64,000 nt of DNA from Nocardioides sp. GY 10127 (GTDB lineage: Bacteria; Actinomycetota; Actinomycetes; Propionibacteriales; Nocardioidaceae). The notes beneath the pieces were generated by a model. The model saw only the letters and a program-made list of their open reading frames with translations, did not search any database and had not been told where the DNA came from. Positions 35,312 to 44,765 of the stretch are shown here, piece by piece. The stretch spans positions 310,001 through 374,000 of the forward strand of contig NZ_STGL01000001.1 of assembly GCF_004919085.1 (NCBI RefSeq), written 5' to 3'. The first letter of the stretch is position 1; each line of letters starts with the position of its first letter. The position numbers and the translations under genes are program-made.

Positions 35312-36529
35312 GTGCCCCGACAGTCGCGAGAGGTCGTCTTCGTCGACGGCGTGCGCACCCCCTTCGGCAAGGCCAAGGGCCAGTACGCCGAGACCCGCGC
35401 CGACGACCTCGTCATCAAGTGCATCCGCGAGCTCCTCCGCCGCAACCCCGACCTGCCGCCCGAGCGGGTGGACGAGGTCGCCATCGCAGCCACCACGCAG
35501 ATCGGCGACCAGGGCCTGACCATCGGCCGCACCGCCGCCCTGCTCGCCGGGCTCCCGAAGTCCGTGCCCGGCTACTCGATCGACCGCATGTGCGCCGGCG
35601 CCATGACCGCCGTGACCACCACCGCCGGCGGCATCGCGTTCGGCTCCTACGACATCGCCATCGCCGGCGGCGTCGAGCACATGGGACGCCACCCGATGGG
35701 CGAGGGCGTCGACCCGAACCCGCGCATCCTCTCCGAGCGCATCGTCGACCCGGACGCCCTGGTCATGGGCAAGACCGCCGAGAACCTGCACGACCGGTAC
35801 CCGTCCATCACCAAGGAGCGCACGGACGCCTACGCCGTCCGCTCCCAGGAGAAGACGGCCAAGGCGTACGCCAACGAGCAGATCCAGCCCGACCTCGTGC
35901 CGGTGGCCACCCGCTCGGCCGAGCTCGGCTGGGGCCTGGCCACCACCGACGAGCCGATGCGACCCGGCACCACCCTGGAGGACCTGGCCGCCCTCAAGAC
36001 CCCGTTCCGTCCGCACGGGCGCGTCTCCGCGGGCAACGCCGCCGGTATCAACGACGGTGCGACGGCCTGCCTGCTCGCCGACGAGGACACCGCGAACGAG
36101 CTGGGCCTCCCGGTGAAGATGCGCCTGGTGTCCTACTCGTTCATGGGGGTGGAGCCCGAGGTCATGGGCGCCGGTCCGATCCCCGCGACGGAGAAGGCGC
36201 TCAAGCAGGCCGGGCTCACCATCGACGACATCGACGCCTTCGAGATCAACGAGGCGTTCGCCGTCCAGGTGCTCGCCTTCCTGGAGCACTTCGGCATCGC
36301 CGACGACGACGAGCGGGTCAACCCGTACGGCGGCGCCATCGCGATGGGCCACCCGCTCGCCTCCTCCGGCGTGCGCCTCATGACGCAGCTGGCGCGCCGC
36401 TTCGAGGAGCGCCCCGACGTCCGCTACGGCCTCACCACCATGTGCATCGGCATCGGCATGGGCGGCACGGTCGTCTGGGAGAACCCCCACTGGTCCGGCA
36501 ACGACGACAGCACCGGGAGCGACGCCTGA
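35312..36529 (+). CDS. fadA: Acetyl-CoA C-acyltransferase (thiolase), beta-oxidation
   Basis: A 405-residue thiolase performing the last step of fatty-acid beta-oxidation. Catalytic Cys94 lies in DRMCAGAMTA. The His is in GHPLASSGVR, EINEAFA is present, and the second cysteine is in TTMCIGIGMGG. The GTG start is chosen because AGGAGG lies 4 nt upstream; the in-frame ATG 12 codons earlier has no site. Its stop overlaps the fadB start by one base (TGATG), so the two subunits are translationally coupled. The palindromic operator upstream implies induction by fatty acids or acyl-CoA. Confidence 0.95.
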   Translation: MPRQSREVVFVDGVRTPFGKAKGQYAETRADDLVIKCIRELLRRNPDLPPERVDEVAIAATTQIGDQGLTIGRTAALLAGLPKSVPGYSIDRMCAGAMTAVTTTAGGIAFGSYDIAIAGGVEHMGRHPMGEGVDPNPRILSERIVDPDALVMGKTAENLHDRYPSITKERTDAYAVRSQEKTAKAYANEQIQPDLVPVATRSAELGWGLATTDEPMRPGTTLEDLAALKTPFRPHGRVSAGNAAGINDGATACLLADEDTANELGLPVKMRLVSYSFMGVEPEVMGAGPIPATEKALKQAGLTIDDIDAFEINEAFAVQVLAFLEHFGIADDDERVNPYGGAIAMGHPLASSGVRLMTQLARRFEERPDVRYGLTTMCIGIGMGGTVVWENPHWSGNDDSTGSDA

Positions 36530-38601
36530 TGGCCACCGACATGACCACCCTCCTCGAGAAGGCCCGCGCCCTGGCGCCCGAGAACGAGCGCGTCACGCGT
36601 GCCCACCTGCGCAAGGTGACCCTCCCCGGCGGCGCCGGCGTGATGGGCCTGATCACCCTCGACAACGGCGAGGACCACACCAAGCCCAACACCTTCGGTC
36701 TCGGCGGCCTCCTCAGCCTCAACGAGGCGATCGACGCCGCGCTCGCCGACGACGAGGTGACGAGCCTCGGCGTCACCGGCAAGCCGTTCATCCTCGCCGC
36801 GGGCGCCGATCTCACGAGCATCGCGGCGGGCGGGCCCGAGGGCATCCGCGTCGTCGCCGAGCTCGGCCACGCCGTCTTCCGCAAGCTGCAGGACGGCGGC
36901 AAGACCAGCTTCGGCTTCGTCAACGGCCTCGCCCTGGGCGGCGGCCTCGAGGTCGCGCTCCACTGCCACTACCGCACGGTGATGGACTCCGCGCCGGCCC
37001 TCGGCCTGCCCGAGGTCATGCTCGGGCTCATCCCCGGCTGGGGCGGCGGCTACCTCGTCCCGAACCTCGTGGGCGCCGATAAGGCGGTCACCGTCATGAT
37101 CGAGAACCCCCTCAACAACGGCAAGACGCTCAAGGGCTACGAGGCGTTCCGCCTCGGCCTCGCCGACGCGATGTTCTCGGGCGCCGACTACCTCGAGCAG
37201 TCCCTGCTCTGGGCCGCCGGCGTGCTGAACGGCACCGAGACGGTCCAGCGGCCCGAGATCGACCGCGGTCAGGCGTGGGACGACGCCCTCGCTCGGGCCC
37301 GCGCCGTCGTGGCCGGACGCACCGGTGGGGCCAGCCCTGCGGCCCAGCGTGCCGTCGAGCTCATCGAGGGGGCCCGGACAGCCACCCGCGACGAGGGCTT
37401 CGCCGCCGAGGACACCTCGCTGGTGGACATGGCGATGACCCCGCAGCTCCTCGCCAGCCTCTACGCCTTCGACCTGGTCCAGAAGCGCGCCAAGCGTCCC
37501 GCCGGCGCCCCGGACCGGAGCCTGGCCCGCCCGGTCACCAAGGTCGGCATCGTCGGTGCCGGTCTCATGGCCAGCCAGCTCGCCCTCCTCTTCGTCCGTC
37601 GCCTCGAGGTCCCGGTCGTCCTCTCCGACCTAGACCAGGAGCGCGTCGACAAGGGCGTCGCCTACGTGCACGCCGAGCTCGACAAGCTGCTCGCCAAGGG
37701 ACGCATCTCCGCGGACCGGGCCAACCGCCACAAGGCGCTGGTCTCGGGCGTGGTGGAGAAGGCGGACGCGTTCGCCGACGCCGACTTCGTCATCGAGGCC
37801 GTCTTCGAGGAGATGGGCGTCAAGAAGTCGGTCTTCGCCGACGTCGAGAAGGTGGTGAGCGAGACCTGCGTGCTCGCGACCAACACCTCGTCGCTGTCGA
37901 TCACCGAGATGGCCGCCGACCTCGAGCACCCCGAGCGGGTTGTCGGCTTCCACTTCTTCAACCCCGTCGCGGTCATGCCGCTCCTCGAGATCGTCCAGGG
38001 CGAGCGCACGGACGACGCCACCCTCGCCACGGCCTTCGGCACCGGCAAGGCGCTGAAGAAGACCACGATCCTCGTCCAGGACTCCCCGTCCTTCATCGTC
38101 AACCGGCTCCTGGGCCGGTTCATGAGCGAGGTCTCCAAGGTCGTCGACGCGGGCACCCCGATCGAGGTCGTGGACGGCGCGTTCGGCGGCGTGGCCCCGA
38201 TGCCGCCGTTCACGCTCATGGCCCTCGTCGGCCCGGCCATCGCCCTGCACAACACCGAGACGCTGGCCGGGGCCTTCCCGGACCGCTTCTACGTCTCGCC
38301 CGCGCTCGAGCGCGTCGTCGCGGCGCGCAAGCCGTCCTACTTCGGCCCCGACGGCACCCTCGACCCCGAGGTGGCCGCGATGCTGGAGACGCCGGCCGAG
38401 CCGGTCGTCCTCGAGGCCGACCAGGTGCGTCGCACCGTGCTCGAGGGCCTCGCCGAGGAGGCCCGGATCATGCTGGACGAGGGGGTGGTCGCCGCCGCGG
38501 AGGACCTCGACCTTGCCATGATCACCGGCGCGGGCTTCTCGTTCTGGAACGGTGGCCTGACCATGCTGCTGGAGCGCGAGCGGCTCGGGAAGTTCCACTG
38601 A
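36529..38601 (+). CDS. fadB: Fatty-acid oxidation complex alpha subunit (enoyl-CoA hydratase / 3-hydroxyacyl-CoA dehydrogenase)
   Basis: A 690-residue bifunctional enzyme of the trifunctional FadAB complex. The N-terminal crotonase domain (about 1-310) has AAGADLTSIAAGG for the oxyanion hole, NGLALGGGLEVALHCHYR and LPEVMLGLIPGWGG. The dehydrogenase part starts with KVGIVGAGLMASQLAL (NAD site, near residue 338), then FVIEAVFEEMGVKK, NTSSLSIT and GFHFFNPVAVMPLLEI. A C-terminal dimerisation repeat follows. The gene overlaps fadA by one base. It is followed by a very strong hairpin that also faces dxs. Confidence 0.96.
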   Translation: MATDMTTLLEKARALAPENERVTRAHLRKVTLPGGAGVMGLITLDNGEDHTKPNTFGLGGLLSLNEAIDAALADDEVTSLGVTGKPFILAAGADLTSIAAGGPEGIRVVAELGHAVFRKLQDGGKTSFGFVNGLALGGGLEVALHCHYRTVMDSAPALGLPEVMLGLIPGWGGGYLVPNLVGADKAVTVMIENPLNNGKTLKGYEAFRLGLADAMFSGADYLEQSLLWAAGVLNGTETVQRPEIDRGQAWDDALARARAVVAGRTGGASPAAQRAVELIEGARTATRDEGFAAEDTSLVDMAMTPQLLASLYAFDLVQKRAKRPAGAPDRSLARPVTKVGIVGAGLMASQLALLFVRRLEVPVVLSDLDQERVDKGVAYVHAELDKLLAKGRISADRANRHKALVSGVVEKADAFADADFVIEAVFEEMGVKKSVFADVEKVVSETCVLATNTSSLSITEMAADLEHPERVVGFHFFNPVAVMPLLEIVQGERTDDATLATAFGTGKALKKTTILVQDSPSFIVNRLLGRFMSEVSKVVDAGTPIEVVDGAFGGVAPMPPFTLMALVGPAIALHNTETLAGAFPDRFYVSPALERVVAARKPSYFGPDGTLDPEVAAMLETPAEPVVLEADQVRRTVLEGLAEEARIMLDEGVVAAAEDLDLAMITGAGFSFWNGGLTMLLERERLGKFH

Positions 38602-38618
38602 CCGCAGTCACCGTCAGC

Positions 38619-38665
38619 GACGCCGAGGGCCGGCGCACCACCACGGTGCGTCGGCCCGCGGCGTC
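38619..38665. terminator. Long hairpin between fadB and dxs
   Basis: The arms GACGCCG-a-GGGCCG-g-CGCACC and GGTGCG-t-CGGCCC-g-CGGCGTC form a 19-pair stem with two mismatches and an ACCAC loop (38640-38644). It lies in the 151-bp gap between convergent genes and can serve both. Confidence 0.85.
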
Positions 38666-38752
38666 TTCAGCAGACCGTGTCAGCCCATCGTGAGGGCACG
38701 GAGCAGGATGGGCTCCGCGTGAGACGGGCCCGGTAGAGAGGGGCCGGGGCCG

Positions 38753-40690
38753 TCAGCCCCGACGGTCCGGCTCCGCCTCGACGTCGCGGGAGCCGGGGAG
38801 CGCGTCGCCGTCGCTGGCGGAGACCGCCTCCACCGTGTCCCGGGCGATCTCCTGGGCCGTGAGCCCGATGCGTCCGAGGATCGCGTCGCGCTTCGCGTGG
38901 CCCAGGAACTCCTGCGGGATGCCGTGCAGCCGCACCGGCGTGGTGACGCGCGCGGCGTTGAGGGCCTGGAGCAGCGTGGCGCCCACGCCGCCCTGCACGC
39001 CGTTGTCCTCGATGCTCACGACGAGGCCGTGGGTGCGCGCCAGGTCCAGGAGCGCCGAGGGCACCGGCTTGACCCACCGGGGGTCCACGACGGTGACGCC
39101 GATCCCCTGGTCACGCAGGCGCTCGGCCACGTCCACCGCCGTGGTCGCCATGGACCCGACACCCACGAGCAGGACGTCGCGCGCACCCTCGCGCACGAGG
39201 ACGTCGACCACCGCGCCGTCGGACCCGGCCACCGTGTCCACGGCCTCGAGGTCGGCCGGGGGCGCGCCCTTGGGGTAGCGCACGACCGTCGGCGCGTCGT
39301 CCACGTCGACGGCCTCGTCCAGCAGCTCGCGCAGCCGCGCGGCGTCGCGGGGGGCGGCGAGCCTCAGGCCCGGCACGCACTGGAGCATCGACATGTCCCA
39401 CATGCCGTTGTGGCTGGCACCGTCGTCGCCGGTCACGCCGGAGCGGTCGAGCACGAACGTCACGCCGAGGCGGTGCAGGGCCACGTCCATGAGGACCTGG
39501 TCGAACGCCCGGTTGAGGAACGTGGCGTAGAGCGCCACCACGGGGTGCAGGCCGGCCATCGCCATGCCCGCCGCGGACGTCGCGGCGTGCTGCTCCGCGA
39601 TCCCGACGTCGAACGTCCGCTCGGGGAAGCGCGCCTCGAACGCGTCCAGCCCGACCGGGTGCATCATCGCCGCGGTGATGCCGACGACGTCCTCGCGGCG
39701 CTCGCCGATCTCGACGATGGCCTCGGAGAAGTGGTCGGTCCAGATACGACCGCGCTTGCGCTCCTCGCCGGACTCGATGTCGAACGGCTGCGGGGAGTGG
39801 AACTGGTCGGCCTCGTGCCGCTCGGCGGCGTCGTAGCCGAAGCCCTTGCGGGTGATCGCGTGCACGATCACGGGGCCGTTGAAGCGCTTGGCCTGGGTGA
39901 GCGCCTGCTCCATCGCGGCGCGGTCGTGCCCGTCGACGGGCCCGACGTACTTCAGGCCGAGGTCCTCGAAGAGACCCTGCGGCGCGAGCGCGTCCTTGAG
40001 ACCCTTCTTCATCGCGTGCAGCGCGTCGTAGGCGGTGGGGCCGACGCCGGGCACGGCGTTGAGGCGCTTCTTCACCATGTCGAGCATCTGCTCGTAGCGC
40101 GGGTTCGTCCGCAGCGTGGCCAGCGCGGTGGCCAGACCGCCCACGGTGGGCGTGTAGGAGCGCCCGTTGTCGTTGACCACGATCACGAGGCGGCTGTCCG
40201 GCGCCACGGCGATGTTGTTCAGCGCCTCCCAGGCCATCCCGCCGGTCAGCGCCCCGTCGCCGATGACGGCGACCACGTGCCTGTCCTCGCCACGCACGGC
40301 GTAGGCCTTCGCGAGGCCGTCGGCGTAGGAGAGCGCGGTGGAAGCGTGGGAGTTCTCGACGAGGTCGTGCTCGGACTCCTCACGGCTCGGGTAGCCGGAG
40401 AGCCCACCCTCCTGCCGCAGGTGGTCGAAGTCGTCGGCCCGGCCGGTGAGGATCTTGTGGACGTAGGACTGGTGCCCGGTGTCGAGGACGACCCGGTCGT
40501 GCGGGGAGTCGAAGACCCGGTGCAGGGCGATCGTGAGCTCCACGACCCCGAGGTTGGGGCCGAGGTGGCCGCCGACCTTGGAGGTCGAGCGCACCAGCAG
40601 GTCCCGGATCTCCCCGGCGAGGGTGTCGAGCTGGTCCTCGGTCAGTCCCCGCAGGTCACGCGGCTCCCTGACCGTCGCCAGGACTCCCAT
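38753..40690 (-). CDS. dxs: 1-deoxy-D-xylulose-5-phosphate synthase
   Basis: Thiamine diphosphate enzyme that condenses pyruvate and glyceraldehyde-3-phosphate, the first step of the MEP isoprenoid pathway. The 645 residues show [15 protein letters not shown] (His73 region), the ThDP motif [16 protein letters not shown] (from residue 144), DGHD and the C-terminal transketolase part with [20 protein letters not shown] chose the ATG that has GGAGG 5 nt upstream and begins [10 protein letters not shown]; a longer reading lacks a site. It is the only MEP gene visible here and stands as a single transcription unit. Confidence 0.97.
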   Translation of the reverse strand: MGVLATVREPRDLRGLTEDQLDTLAGEIRDLLVRSTSKVGGHLGPNLGVVELTIALHRVFDSPHDRVVLDTGHQSYVHKILTGRADDFDHLRQEGGLSGYPSREESEHDLVENSHASTALSYADGLAKAYAVRGEDRHVVAVIGDGALTGGMAWEALNNIAVAPDSRLVIVVNDNGRSYTPTVGGLATALATLRTNPRYEQMLDMVKKRLNAVPGVGPTAYDALHAMKKGLKDALAPQGLFEDLGLKYVGPVDGHDRAAMEQALTQAKRFNGPVIVHAITRKGFGYDAAERHEADQFHSPQPFDIESGEERKRGRIWTDHFSEAIVEIGERREDVVGITAAMMHPVGLDAFEARFPERTFDVGIAEQHAATSAAGMAMAGLHPVVALYATFLNRAFDQVLMDVALHRLGVTFVLDRSGVTGDDGASHNGMWDMSMLQCVPGLRLAAPRDAARLRELLDEAVDVDDAPTVVRYPKGAPPADLEAVDTVAGSDGAVVDVLVREGARDVLLVGVGSMATTAVDVAERLRDQGIGVTVVDPRWVKPVPSALLDLARTHGLVVSIEDNGVQGGVGATLLQALNAARVTTPVRLHGIPQEFLGHAKRDAILGRIGLTAQEIARDTVEAVSASDGDALPGSRDVEAEPDRRG

Positions 40691-40831
40691 CCAGGCCTCC
40701 GTCCCTTCGTCCGTGTGCGACGCGTGACGCCGCCTTGCCGCCTGCCCCTCGACGCACGCGTGGCGCACGTCAGGGGTGGCACCCCGAGTCTAGGGGGACC
40801 CCCGCCCGGGTCCAGCACCCCCGGGAGCGCG

Positions 40832-41272
40832 TCACGCCCGCGCGGCGGCCTCGCGCGTCAGGCGGTCGTGCAGGTCGCTGCCGAGGAACCACGAGAACAG
40901 GACGCCGGCCGACCTGGTGAGCGGAAGCTCCGGCACCGTCGCCGGGTCGACGAGCACGATCTGCCGGCCCTCGTGGCACTCGACGTCGGCGTCGGTGAGG
41001 GCCGCGCCCGCGGCGAGCGTGGTCACGAGGCCGTGGCCGGCGTCGTGCTGCTCGACCTGCGTCAGCTCGTCCGGGGACAGCACGAGCCCCGTCTCCTCCT
41101 CGAGCTCACGCACCGCCGCCTCGAGCGGCGTCTCCCCCGGCTCCATGTGGCCGCCGGGCAGTCCCCAGCAGTCGGGGTCGATCCGCGGGTGCTCGTCGCG
41201 CTCCTGGAGGAGCAGCCACCCGCGCGGATCGACGAGCAGGACGGACGCGAAGGTGGGGTCGGAGACGGACAC
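40832..41272 (-). CDS. NUDIX hydrolase
   Basis: A 146-residue NUDIX domain protein that would hydrolyse a nucleoside diphosphate linked to another group. The Nudix box is complete, from GHMEPGETPLEAAVRE to LEEETGL (about residues 48-70), with both metal-binding glutamates. The short length and single domain resemble MutT/ADP-ribose pyrophosphatase types, and specificity cannot be read. The GTG start follows TAGGCT (41279-41284) by 6 nt. dxs lies upstream on the same strand but is separated by about 140 bp. Confidence 0.9.
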   Translation of the reverse strand: MSVSDPTFASVLLVDPRGWLLLQERDEHPRIDPDCWGLPGGHMEPGETPLEAAVRELEEETGLVLSPDELTQVEQHDAGHGLVTTLAAGAALTDADVECHEGRQIVLVDPATVPELPLTRSAGVLFSWFLGSDLHDRLTREAAARA

Positions 41273-41375
41273 GCGCCGAGCCTACGAGCGACGCGATCAC
41301 CCGGGGTCCAGGGAATCCCCACGGATTGCTCGCCGAATCCCTGCGGCGTCCCGCCCCTCGGCCGACCATGGTGGG

Positions 41376-42446
41376 GTGAACCGCCGACCCTCTCGCCCCT
41401 CGGCGCTCCTGCTCGCGGGGCTCCTCAGCGCTCTCCTGTGGGGCACCGTGGAGGCTCCGGGAGCATCGCTCGCGGCGGTCGGCGCACAACGTGACCGGGC
41501 GTCCGCGTCGCCGGCGGTCACGGGGTACGCGATCCCGAGCGTGCGCTCCCGCGTGGTGCGGCGTGACGCCGCGGCGCTCAGCACCGTCACGGTCGCCTCG
41601 ATCGGGCTGACGGCCTCGGGCGACGGCCTGGCCACGCCCTCCAAGAGCGTCCGCGCGGGGCTCCGGCGGCTCCGGCGGACGGCGCACGCCGAGGGACTCA
41701 GCGCGCAGCTGATCCTCAGCAACTACCGCGAGCCGGTCGGCTTCGACGCCCGGGCCCAGCACCGCCTGCTGCACCACCCCGCTCACCGGGCGGCCGTGGC
41801 GTCGTCCGCGGCGCGGACGGTGAGGCGCGCGGGCTGGGACGGGCTGAACGTGGACCTGGAACGGGTCCGTGCCGCAGACGCGGCAGGGCTGGTCTCGCTG
41901 CTGCGGGAGCTGCGGGGCGCCCTCCCGTCCACCGCGGCCCTCACGGTGGACGTCTCGGCCAGGACGTCCCTGCGCTCCTACCGCGCCGCCGGCTACCGCC
42001 TGCGCCGGATCGCCGGGATCGTCGACGTCGTCCAGCTGATGGCCTACGACCAGCACGGCCCGACCTGGACGGGGCCTGGTCCCGTCGGTTCGTTGGTGTG
42101 GCAGAGAGCCGCACTGAGGGCGGCGCGCCGGGCCGTCCCGGCCCGCCGCCTGGACCTGGGGGTGGCCGGGTACGGCTACACCTGGCCGCCGGAGTCCTCC
42201 GGCCGCACCGGGACCAGCATCTCCCCGGCGAGCGCTCGACGACGGGTGGAGCGAGCGGGCGTCACGCCCCGGTGGCACCGCCGCGACGGCGAGTGGAGCG
42301 CGACGCTCCCGGGAGGCACGGTGCTGTGGTGGTCCGACGCCCGCTCGGTGGACGCGCGCCTGGCCCTGGCCGCGCGCCGCGGCCTGCACGGCGTCGCGCT
42401 GTGGCGTCTCGGGACGGCCGATCCCCTGGTCGGGAGACAGGCCTGA
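41376..42446 (+). CDS. Secreted GH18-like glycosidase (spore-cortex/chitinase-like fold)
   Basis: A 356-residue exported protein. The N-terminus has a signal peptide: Arg-rich start, hydrophobic core LLLAGLLSALLWGTVEA, and an Ala-rich cleavage region. The catalytic motif is GWDGLNVDLERV, matching the GH18 DGxxxDxE pattern with the acid/base Glu, and MAYDQHG supplies the conserved Tyr/Asp of the active site. GH18 members of this YaaH-like subgroup act on peptidoglycan or chitin-type glycans outside the cell. The start is an uncertain GTG with no clear ribosome site. It converges on a small unknown gene. Confidence 0.78.
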   Translation: MNRRPSRPSALLLAGLLSALLWGTVEAPGASLAAVGAQRDRASASPAVTGYAIPSVRSRVVRRDAAALSTVTVASIGLTASGDGLATPSKSVRAGLRRLRRTAHAEGLSAQLILSNYREPVGFDARAQHRLLHHPAHRAAVASSAARTVRRAGWDGLNVDLERVRAADAAGLVSLLRELRGALPSTAALTVDVSARTSLRSYRAAGYRLRRIAGIVDVVQLMAYDQHGPTWTGPGPVGSLVWQRAALRAARRAVPARRLDLGVAGYGYTWPPESSGRTGTSISPASARRRVERAGVTPRWHRRDGEWSATLPGGTVLWWSDARSVDARLALAARRGLHGVALWRLGTADPLVGRQA

Positions 42447-42449
42447 GCC

Positions 42450-42821
42450 TCACAGCCGAGCGACGTAGCGCCGCCCCCGGATCGCATCCTCGACCAGCCC
42501 GACCGCCCGCCTCAGCCCCGTCAGCCGGGCCTCCTCGGCCAGCCAGGCCTGCACGGCGTCCTCGACGACGTCGAGCTGGGCGACGTCGCGCAGGTCGGCC
42601 CGGGCCCGGCTCACCCCCCGCCTGCAGGCCTCGGCGGACGCCTCCACGTGCAGCGCGGCGAACCGGGCCAGGACCACCGGGTGTCCACGCAGCGCGGGGT
42701 AGCCGCGGTACTCCGGCGGACAGAGGTCGAGCAGCCACCCCACGGCCGTGCGCTCCCAGTCGGGGGCGTCGGGGGGACGGACCTGCCGGGGCCAGCCCGG
42801 CGGGGCGACGTGTCTGACCAT
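42450..42821 (-). CDS. Small conserved-looking hypothetical protein
   Basis: A 123-residue soluble protein of mostly helical character (AVGWLLDLCPPEYRGYPALRGHPVVLARFAALHVEA). I recognise no family. TATCCT (42828-42833), close to a consensus -10, lies 6 nt before the ATG, supporting both the start and leaderless translation. Three nucleotides separate its stop from that of the converging GH18 gene. It lies just downstream of the unknown gene coupled to the deacetylase, but the promoter element suggests it is separate. Confidence 0.75.
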   Translation of the reverse strand: MVRHVAPPGWPRQVRPPDAPDWERTAVGWLLDLCPPEYRGYPALRGHPVVLARFAALHVEASAEACRRGVSRARADLRDVAQLDVVEDAVQAWLAEEARLTGLRRAVGLVEDAIRGRRYVARL

Positions 42822-42861
42822 GGCCAGAGGATACGCCCAGGTTCGAATCTGTGTTCGATTC

Positions 42862-43584
42862 TCAGGTGGGAGGCCCGGCCACACCGAGTCGTGCGTCGAC
42901 GCCGCGCGCGGCCAGGGCCGACACCAGAGCGGCCGGCCCGTCCACCGGATTCCAGACGACGGGAGCCGGCCCCGCCGTCCCCGCCCCTTCCTCGTCCGCG
43001 ACCCGTAGGACCTGCCCCTCCTCGAGACCGTGAGGCAGCGGGTCGCCCGGCCCGAGCACCACGTATCCCTGTCGACGCAGCCCCTCGCGCACCACCTCCA
43101 CCGCCTCGGAGGTGCCCAGCACGACCGCCCGGATCGGGGACACGGACACGGCGCGCTTCGATCCCGCGGTCGTCGGTGCGAGCTCCACGCCGGACGGCGC
43201 AGTCGGCTCACCTCGCTCGTGCGGGACGACGCCCACCTGGACGTCGTCGCGGTAGATCTCGACGCCCGGGTCGGACGAGCGGACCTCCTCGTGCTCCACC
43301 CCGTGCGCCGTCAGCAGGTCCCGCAGGGCCAGCACGCGGCTCGCCATCGCCGGGGGCACCGGCTCGCGGAACCAGGTGACGGCGCCGACGGTGTTGCCGT
43401 CGGCGTAGAACGGCGGGTGCGGGAGGTGCTCCAGGAACCAGTCGTCGATCTCGAGGTACCGCTCGGTCTCGGCCGGGGTGAGCCGTCCCGCCCTCCGGAG
43501 GTGATCGACGGCCACGAAGATCCCCACCTCGACACCGAGGCGTCCGCGGTAGGTGGCCTGCACGCGCACGAAGGTCTCACTCAC
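42862..43584 (-). CDS. Hypothetical protein coupled to the deacetylase-family gene
   Basis: A 240-residue soluble protein of unknown family. The N-terminal half has the motif FVRVQATYRGRLGVEVG and EIDDWFLEHLPHPPFYADG. The C-terminal half (RAVVLGTSEAVEVVREG, APVVWNPVDGPAALVSALAA) looks like a small alpha/beta domain. The GTG start overlaps the stop of the upstream deacetylase-family gene by 4 nt (GTGA), so the two proteins should be made together and may interact. I see no signal peptide or membrane segment. Confidence 0.7.
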   Translation of the reverse strand: MSETFVRVQATYRGRLGVEVGIFVAVDHLRRAGRLTPAETERYLEIDDWFLEHLPHPPFYADGNTVGAVTWFREPVPPAMASRVLALRDLLTAHGVEHEEVRSSDPGVEIYRDDVQVGVVPHERGEPTAPSGVELAPTTAGSKRAVSVSPIRAVVLGTSEAVEVVREGLRRQGYVVLGPGDPLPHGLEEGQVLRVADEEGAGTAGPAPVVWNPVDGPAALVSALAARGVDARLGVAGPPT

Positions 43585-44693
43585 GCGCCCTCGTGCCCCT
43601 CGAGGTAGGCGCGCACCAGGCTGCCGAGGCTCGGCAGGTGGTACCCGCCCTCCTGCACGACGACGGTCGGGATGCCCAGCCCGCCGAGGATCTCCCCCGC
43701 CAGCCGGTACCCGTCGTGGGTGATCGCGAGGGGCGCCTCGGGGTCGTCGACGGCCGCGTCGAGGCCGAGCGAGACCACAAGCGCGTCCGCGCCCTCGGCG
43801 AAGGCTGCCAGCCGCACGATCTCCGCCAGCCAGCGCCCGTCCTCGGTGCCCTCGGGCACCGGGCGGTTCAGCGTCGCCCCCGTCCCCGAGCCCTCGCCGA
43901 CCTCGCTCTCGTGCCCGAAGACGTGCGGGAACCAGCCCGCCGCCGGGTCGACGTGCACCGACCCGTACCGGACGTCGCCGCGGCGCCAGAACGCGGCCTG
44001 CGTCCCGTTGCCGTGGTGGGCGTCGATGTCGATGACAGAGACGGTGTGGCACCCGGCGTCCAGCAGCGCCTCCGCCGCCACGGCCGCGTTGTTGAGGTAG
44101 CACGACCCCCCGTAGCCGCCGGGTGTCGCGTGGTGGCCCGGCGGACGGCAGAGCGCGTAGGCGCCGCGCGCCCCCGCTGCCACGAGGTCGACCGCCGTGA
44201 GCGCGCAGTCCACCGCCGCGCGGACCGCCGCCCACGTGCCCGGTCCGACCAGCGTCATCGTGTCGTAGCAGCGTTCGCCGACCTGCGCGTGCAACGCCCG
44301 CGCCGGCGTCGGCGGCATCCCGGCGAGCAGGGCGGGCGTGGCGAAGAAGTAGGGGACGGCGCGGTCCTGACCCACCAGCGCCGCGTACGGTCCGGCGGCC
44401 CACCGGCGCTCGAGGTCCCGCAGCGCGAGCAGCAGCCCTGGCTCGTGGACGCGGCGGAGCACCCGGTCGTCGTGCGAGGTCGCCTCGACGAGCGCCCGCG
44501 GGCCGGGCCCCGCGCTCCCGGAGTCGCCTCCCGAGTCGCCCGTCAGAGCCTCCAGCAGGACGTCGACGCGCTCCGGGACCTCGACGGCCGGCGTCGGCGT
44601 CCCGACCCACACCTCGTGCCGCGGGTCGTGGAGCCGGGTGTCCGGCGACCAGACGACCCCGAACCGCTCGACGGCCTGCTCCTGGGTGCTCAC
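43581..44693 (-). CDS. Histone deacetylase / acetylpolyamine amidohydrolase-family protein
   Basis: A 370-residue zinc amidohydrolase of the arginase/deacetylase superfamily. Visible residues are the paired active-site His in RPPGHHATPGGYGG, zinc ligands in DIDAHHGNGT (Asp and His) and in SLGLDAAVDDP (Asp), and the catalytic Tyr in EGGYHLPSLG. Bacterial members remove acetyl groups from polyamines or other small amides rather than histones. The GTG start follows CAGGAT (44700-44705) by 6 nt. It is divergent from the DmpA gene and coupled to an unknown gene downstream. Confidence 0.86.
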   Translation of the reverse strand: MSTQEQAVERFGVVWSPDTRLHDPRHEVWVGTPTPAVEVPERVDVLLEALTGDSGGDSGSAGPGPRALVEATSHDDRVLRRVHEPGLLLALRDLERRWAAGPYAALVGQDRAVPYFFATPALLAGMPPTPARALHAQVGERCYDTMTLVGPGTWAAVRAAVDCALTAVDLVAAGARGAYALCRPPGHHATPGGYGGSCYLNNAAVAAEALLDAGCHTVSVIDIDAHHGNGTQAAFWRRGDVRYGSVHVDPAAGWFPHVFGHESEVGEGSGTGATLNRPVPEGTEDGRWLAEIVRLAAFAEGADALVVSLGLDAAVDDPEAPLAITHDGYRLAGEILGGLGIPTVVVQEGGYHLPSLGSLVRAYLEGHEGA

Positions 44694-44699
44694 GCCCCG

Positions 44700-44759
44700 A
44701 TCCTGGCACCGTTCCCGTGCGCGGCGCACCGACGCGGCGGCGGTACGACGCGGCAGGAT
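44700..44759. promoter_or_regulatory. Back-to-back CAGGAT promoters, deacetylase and DmpA genes
   Basis: CAGGAT occurs on the minus strand (44700-44705) and plus strand (44754-44759), each 6 nt from its start codon. The start codons are only 73 bp apart, and identical hexamers face opposite ways, suggesting joint regulation. Confidence 0.6.
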
Positions 44760-44765
44760 GTCGAC

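Noticed and set aside
35278..38601. A single 1107-codon frame spanning fadA and fadB
   Set aside because: The first 417 codons are an out-of-frame Arg/Pro/His-rich reading of fadA; the real gene starts at the ATG at 36529 that overlaps the fadA stop.
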